From NCBI GenBank assembly GCA_028551475.1, contig CM052361.1:5897501-5961500 (forward strand): a stretch of 64,000 nucleotides of DNA, in the 5' to 3' direction. The notes beneath the pieces were generated by a model. The model searched no databases. It saw nothing but the letters and a program-made list of their open reading frames with translations, and was not told the DNA's origin. The translations under genes and the position numbers were made by a program. How positions within the stretch are numbered: the first letter of the stretch is position 1; the number at the start of each line of letters is the position of its first letter. The DNA comes from Casuarina equisetifolia (taxonomy: Eukaryota > Streptophyta > Magnoliopsida > Fagales > Casuarinaceae). Shown here piece after piece: positions 53,430-64,000 of this stretch.

Positions 53430-56400
53430 CAGCACAGAGAGCCGATGCTCTCGCTCTCCGGGACAGCGCGCGTGGTCTTGTTTGGCTTCTCGTTCTCACG
53501 TCAACGAGAGTAAGAGAGTGCGAGCGAGTGATCACAGAGACCGGAACAGTAGTGCAACTTGGGTTTTAAAGGACAGGACTTCGAAACTGACTCTCCGTGC
53601 AAATGGACGTGCATCTGCAGAGTTTCTCTGGTCCCGTTCTGTCCTCGTAATATCATCTAAATAACGGAGATGCCATTACTGCGAGTAGATCAAGGTTGGA
53701 ATCGGCAGTGTGCCTACGTGATCCCGGAGAGCGGCCCCCACTTTCCATGTTCTTTTGAAAGTCCGACATCGTGCCCTCCCTCCCATTCCGAAAAATTAGT
53801 CAACCACTGGTAAAATAAAATAACAAACAATTAGCAATTAATTCACGACTCTTCAGCTAAGATAAGTATGTGTATAAAATTACCACTTCCAATATTTAAA
53901 AGAAAAAACAAGTAATGAAGGCAATGGAAGGATAATATTTACGCTTTCTTGACTTGGCATTTAGTGAAAGAATAGTTTATAATTACATTTAATGAGGCTA
54001 ACAAATAAACCTTTTTTCCGATGAATCAACAAAATAAATCTTTATTTGACTAAAGAGTCAATTTTTCGTAATTATTGACTTAAGAAGTCACTTTAAGCAC
54101 CCACTAATGTATGAAATGTTGTCATAAACTACTCTCTTTTTTTATTAATTATTTCTTGCTTAAGAAATTCACTTTTGTTCTTATTCATCTTACACATTTG
54201 ATAAAAAAAAAAAAAGTTAAAACCTATCAATCATTAAATATGTTTATCAACCACCTATTAACTCAAATAATAAGCTAAGAAGGCTTGGGACCAAGAAATC
54301 CCAAGTTAAACATACATGTGTGTGAGTTTGTCTCCTTCAATAGAAACCCAATCAAATGTAGTTATTTTATCATGATCGAGCATGAATTGAAGTAAACTAA
54401 TCTATCAATATAAATTAAAAGAATCATATGTTATATGATTTGCAATGTATTTATTTAAATCAAAATAATAAAATGATCCCAACTTGATTTCTCAATTTTT
54501 CAATCTATGTATCTTGTTTTTGTAATAATCCCAATTTCAAAAATCTAATAAATTATGTTGGCAATAGAAAAATTCAAAATTCCAAACCCATACTGTTGGG
54601 AAGATGAAAACAAAAATCATATCTAAAAGTGGAAAAAAACATGGTTAACTTATAAAAAGCTAGTGGAAACAAACTGGGATCAAGTCATTGGCACCAATTA
54701 ACTTGGGCACTGAATTTTTAGCCAAGCCTTTTCTCCACTAAACTATATTCTCTAGTGGACCAATCATCAGTTTAGTTTTGTTAGATAGAAGCACGTGAAT
54801 GCAAGCAAATCCATGGAAATGTTAGATAGAAGCCACTGTTGCTTCCTGTTGCCCAACATTTCCACCGTCTAGCCCCTTAATCAGACAAAAGTTTGAAATA
54901 AAGTTAATTTATTTCATTAGTAAGTAAAGTGATATAGTTTTCTACTAAGAGTTTTTTTCAATCGAGAATTACAGGGTCAAAGGCGGCTATTTTCCATTGA
55001 CCCGTACTCGTAGTTTTAAGAAGCTTTGAGGCCTAAAATCGGAATACAAATAGTTCCCGGATATGAACGAGGATTTGTTCCCTCTGGGTTCCGCTGGGAC
55101 CCATGAGTGGACCTTTTCCGTTGGGTCACGCTTATCAGCCATCGCTCTCGCAGATCCATTCCTGGCCCACAGAAAATACCATCTGTGGAATACCACTCAA
55201 CCCATCCACCGTCTGATCTCCTTCAATCGGACAGTCCAAAAAACGGAAGCACGAAATGGCGTCGTTTTCCGTTTATTAAAGGGAGAGTGGGTAAAAGAAT
55301 GAGATATTTTCGGGGAAAAAGTTAAAACGTCAGAAATCGCATTTTTTTTGGAAGGTTTCCAGCGCTTTGGGAAATACAACCAAAAAGGAATGAATGATAA
55401 AAAGAACTTTCAACGTTTGAGTCCGTACACGTAACAGGAACTGGAACCTCTTTTCATGCATGTGGAACAAGTTGCAAATGTTGTTGGTCTTTTTTTCTTG
55501 AAAAATATTTGTTTTTTTTTTTTTTGTTTTGATATAGAAATATTAAAAGAGGAAACAAAAGACGAGGACGAGTTCAGATCAGATCGGCATTTGATGCTTC
55601 GGTTAAATAATGGAAATCCAAATTCATAATGATGTCGGTGCATGCACCTGTGCCAACCGTACTTGTACATGTCACTGTTTTAACGTAAATACTTGATATT
55701 ATTTGACTTCCATTTTTTTTTTCCTTAAATAAAAGCAATCCAACTCACAAGTTGACCCAAAAATGTGTAAAAAACAGTGATGGAATTCATAACAAAGTAG
55801 CAACGTTGATGATGATGATTCCCTGTCCTTATAAAATCAATGACACCTATGATGAGTTTTTGAAACATGGGAGCGTGGACCTAGATAATCCAAAGGACAA
55901 AAAGAAGAACAATTTGTTGTATATAATTAATACTTCCTTTGTGACATAATAAAGAGTATTAGAAATTCTATTGTAAATGAATTTGGTTGGATTTATTAAT
56001 TAAAAAAAAAAAACTTTTAAGAAGCACTTTCCGTTGCTTTTTAGTAATTATTTTATAAATTGAATCATACTTTTGAGAGAAGTTTAAGTCTACACTTTTT
56101 GAGTATAAGAACATTAATTAGATGATTAATTCATGATTTGGGCAGGTGACTGGGAAGGGCGAAAATTGAAGACAAGAAAAGTGCCTGCTTCCTGCAGTCA
56201 CAGGGCACTTCTTTTGTCAGATCTCAAAGTGGCGTTGCTTTTCAGTGACTCAGGTTCAATGATTTTAGGTGAATCTTTTCTTTTTGGTAACCAAGTTCCA
56301 TGTTGTCTCTCTTGTTAAATGCTACCGAAATTTGGATCAATTTCAAATCATTCTTAACTTTTTATTAGAATGTGAGGATTTATTAAAACTCAGTTTAAGA

Positions 56401-57780
56401 CACAAGAGATTATAAAGTAGAGTCTTACCATTGACTTTGATACTATATTAAAGTGTGAGAGTTTATTCTAAAATTTTAAAGTATTAAATAAAAAAAATTA
56501 TCATTTATATATTCAATGACTCATTTTCATGCTTTCAGTATAAAATAAAGTCTAATTTTAATACATTCTAATATTTTTTTTATGCCATTGGATTCATTAA
56601 ATTGGGTGGTTGTCGTAATCCTTCTTTATTGATATGTTTTGACTTTGGTATGGATTTCGCCTGTTCCCTTTGGAGAAAAATGGACTAAAAGGACGAGGAA
56701 GTTGTGTAAATTCGTTGGTAAGCCTTTAAAGATGACATTGACACTGATGGAGATGAAGAAAGGCTGGACATGGTTCGCTTTGATGTAGGCGAGAAAAGTC
56801 AAGGAAATCGACCGCCGATTTTTTCCTCTTCCCACATTAGTTGGGTACAGATTTTTTCTTTCATGTAGGTTGGTTCAGTGGCAAATACGTTGCCTGATGT
56901 ATTTCACGCTTTCATTACAAAATTTTATGAGAATTTAATATATATATATATGACATTTTATCTGTTTTAAGAGGTAGACTTATATAATGTCTTTATACTT
57001 ATATAATATATAATTATTACGTTTAATTTTGTTTTTATTAATAAAATTTGTTAAAAAAAATTTTAAAAATAAAAATAACATACAAGGCTCTATCCTTTTC
57101 CCGCATAGCATGCAGAATAGCTGAAGAGAGAGTGAAAATGTTGTCGCCAACGCCTAACAAAACCACATGTCCGTCCTCGCTGGAAGAACAGGAAACCATT
57201 CACATTAAATGTATGTTACTTAGCTTTCGTTTCTGGTTTTTTTCCTTGGTGGCGATGATGTTGGGCTAAAGCCCAAACTACACCGACCAGGCCACTCTAC
57301 TCCTAGAAAACCCAGTGCAGGAGAAACTTGGACATGAAGAGGTACAAAAGATTCCTTAGATGTTCCACAAAATCCAACCGTGGGATTGGAGTCAGACCTA
57401 CAACTACCTAGGCTAGGCCTTTGACTTAAAAGCATCCGGCTTCTCATAGTAGGCTAAACCACCACAAAAGAAACTTTCAAGCTCTTCTTCTTTATTACTT
57501 GAGAATTTTTTGACTATAAAGATAAAATCTTTTTTTAGATCTTTTTTCTTTATTTACACACTCATTGAGATATGAAACTTAAAATCAAGAATTCCCAAAC
57601 AACACTTAAAATGGACACCCATCTCGAATTTGGAGAGCAAATTAGAACCACTCATCACATCATCATAACTGCCTCAAGGATCATACCTTCTTTCAACTTT
57701 GGAAGAGTTGGTAGAATGTCTATGTCTAAGGGACCCGGTATAAGCTGAGAAGTTAGTTCAGGTCCAATCAGAATGCACCC
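53430..57780. other. Spacer between DUF2359 and GGPPS
   Basis: The left end (53430-53700) is the G+C-richer leader/promoter of the DUF2359 gene. The rest is strongly AT-rich. A less AT-rich island at about 54990-55330 could be a non-coding transcript or an old gene edge, but no protein is recognisable. No gene is supported. Confidence 0.45.
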
Positions 57781-57789
57781 AAGTTATAG

Positions 57790-59067
<1,278 letters not shown>

Positions 59068-60105
59068 CGAGGACTTGATGGCTGCCAGGGCTACCCTATT
59101 AAAATTGCAGATTGCCCTTGCATTTTCTTTCCTCTGTTTATAGACTCGGCAGAAATCTTGGGAATTTGAATCATATATGTTTTGTAGCAATAAGATACTT
59201 CTATTCACTGAAGATAATGAATAGTAACATACATAATCCTGCTTGCCTTTGTCTCCTTTTATATATAAAAGGTATTGACGCGGAAACATTGTCTATTTGG
59301 TCGCAAGATAGAAAACCAAGTTTGTCTCAGTGGTGAAGACACATTGTTAGAAGAATAAATGGAGAGCAGAGCCATTGGAATGCAAAAAGGAAGTCTACTT
59401 CTCTACTCTTGACGTTTTGGTAAAACATCATTGGATTTAAAATAATTTACAAAAGTCAAACACTAAAAAGCACACGCTTACTCACCCACTAGGAACATAG
59501 TGCAAGTTCTAACACATTAAAAGAACACAGAGCCATGTTCCCGAAACAAGAACATGAGCACCACTACCGACATTCCAGCAAGTCCACTTAGAGTATAGCG
59601 CAAGGAAGATCACCGACCGCCATTAGAGTACAGTTCTACAGGAAAGTTGATAACCTTCGGACTTCTTTTTATATGGAAACATGGCGTCTAGCCAAACCTC
59701 TCACACTCTCGCGCTTCCTCCTTTGTCATGTAGGTGGCAGCATGGTCATGATAGCCCCTTTACCTAATGAGGCCACCACTTCAGCCCCACACTTACTCTT
59801 TGCATTCCACTCAGTAATGAGGTAAGTCATACAGAGACTCCAATTAGTTTTGAATGGATGATTAATATCAGAACTATTGACTCTGTCTCTTTACAGAAAT
59901 TGCATACTTCTTTGACTTTACAGGGCCGGCACTACGTTTATTTTCATATGAAACATCCGTAGCCTCTATTCAGGCAAATACATATAGAAAAACAGATCCA
60001 CAGTCGATAATAAATTAAGTGTTTCACTCGCATGCAGGAATATCATATATAGAGAAAGGAACGGGTGTTGAACTGTTGCCGTTATCTGCAGAAAATGAAG
60101 AAAAT
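59068..60105. other. Convergent spacer between GGPPS and DHAR
   Basis: It holds the 3' UTRs of the two converging genes. No other feature was recognised. Confidence 0.5.
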
Positions 60106-63349
<3,244 letters not shown>

Positions 63350-64000
63350 CTACAAGACAACATATAAAGTAGCTACCACTTATTACACAGTTTTTAGCTG
63401 CTAACAATTAGAAACACAATGTGATAAAACTTTAACCAAAACCTAAAAATCTAGACATCTAATGACAATTGATTTCTGGCCTTGGTTAGGCAATGTGAGG
63501 AAGTGATGTGGATTGGGATTGTACACATCATTAATCAGGTAGGAAGCTAAAAGACCCGACAAGGGTCTGAGTTAAGGGTCACTTGGGTGTCAAAAACCCA
63601 ACTATTATCGACCAGACCAAACCTCTTCCAGAACCACTTGCTCCCCCAACTTCACCACTCACCTACATGGCAAATGCAACATTTGCCTTAAACCAGACAA
63701 TGCAATGTCACCCGGGCAGCAATTGTAGGTATTAGTCTGGTTTACAAGCTATCAAGGACCATACAAATTGGGGGATGATTTTTGATAATTGACACCCCTC
63801 AATTCGACCATCAAAAATGTTAAAGAATTGACTCAAATCCACTTCCCAGCTCTGCACACACTTGTATGCAAATAAGAACGTTAACTTATAACTAGCTTTA
63901 TGAACAACTTGTGTTGGATATTTCATAATATCTAGCAAGTTATTTTCTAGCAGATTAAAATCTGAAAATCTGAGAAAAGCCCTGGATTTCACATTGGAAA
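63350..64000 (-). other. DHAR intron running off the right edge
   Basis: No DHAR exon is recognisable in these 650 bp. Open frames here show no similarity. The upstream exons must lie outside the window. Confidence 0.6.

Noticed and set aside
56590-56880. Weak resemblance to a LINE-type or DUF4283 protein fragment
   Set aside because: Similarity is limited to a few residues in broken frames. I could not support a family.
57220-57447. 75-codon minus frame upstream of GGPPS
   Set aside because: No recognisable domain, and it overlaps AT-rich promoter-side spacer.

Overview
The window is nuclear DNA from a flowering plant, probably a eudicot (inference). The basis is intron-rich genes with GT-AG splice sites, plant-only families (GASA/snakin peptide, myosin-binding DUF593 protein, plastid-type GGPP synthase, dehydroascorbate reductase), AT-rich spacers and an old Copia-type retroelement. 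The species cannot be named from the sequence. I rebuilt exons by hand from splice sites, reading-frame phase and family similarity; each model below closes in frame.

Layout. 0.8-6.5 kb (-): THO4/ALY mRNA-export adaptor, 6 coding exons. 7.6-17.7 kb (+): RAD4/XPC DNA-damage recognition protein, 14 exons, divergent from THO4. 19.1-20.7 kb (-): HMGA-type protein with a linker-histone domain and four AT-hooks. 21.7-25.5 kb: heavily decayed Copia-like LTR element. 26.7-29.8 kb (-): DUF593 myosin-binding protein. 32.6-37.8 kb (-): AAF-like plastid senescence protein, 12 exons. 44.0-44.5 kb (-): GASA/snakin cysteine-rich peptide. 46.9-53.4 kb (-): TMEM214/DUF2359 membrane protein, 10 exons. 57.8-59.1 kb (+): intronless geranylgeranyl diphosphate synthase. 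60.1-63.3 kb (-): last three exons of a dehydroascorbate reductase whose 5' part lies beyond the right edge.

The genes are an ordinary plant mix of RNA export, DNA repair, chromatin, organelle transport, plastid isoprenoid and redox functions. They are not an operon or a biosynthetic cluster. As far as I recall, the DUF593 and DUF2359 genes are near neighbours in Arabidopsis (At1g70750 and At1g70770), so part of the order may be ancestral.

I found no CRISPR array, no tRNA or rRNA gene and no convincing undescribed system. The best second-look items are a GC-AG intron in THO4, a tRNA-derived SINE with a 9-bp target duplication inside the DHAR gene, alternative starts for RAD4 and GGPPS, several diverged tandem duplications inside introns, and the nested repeats around the Copia fossil.
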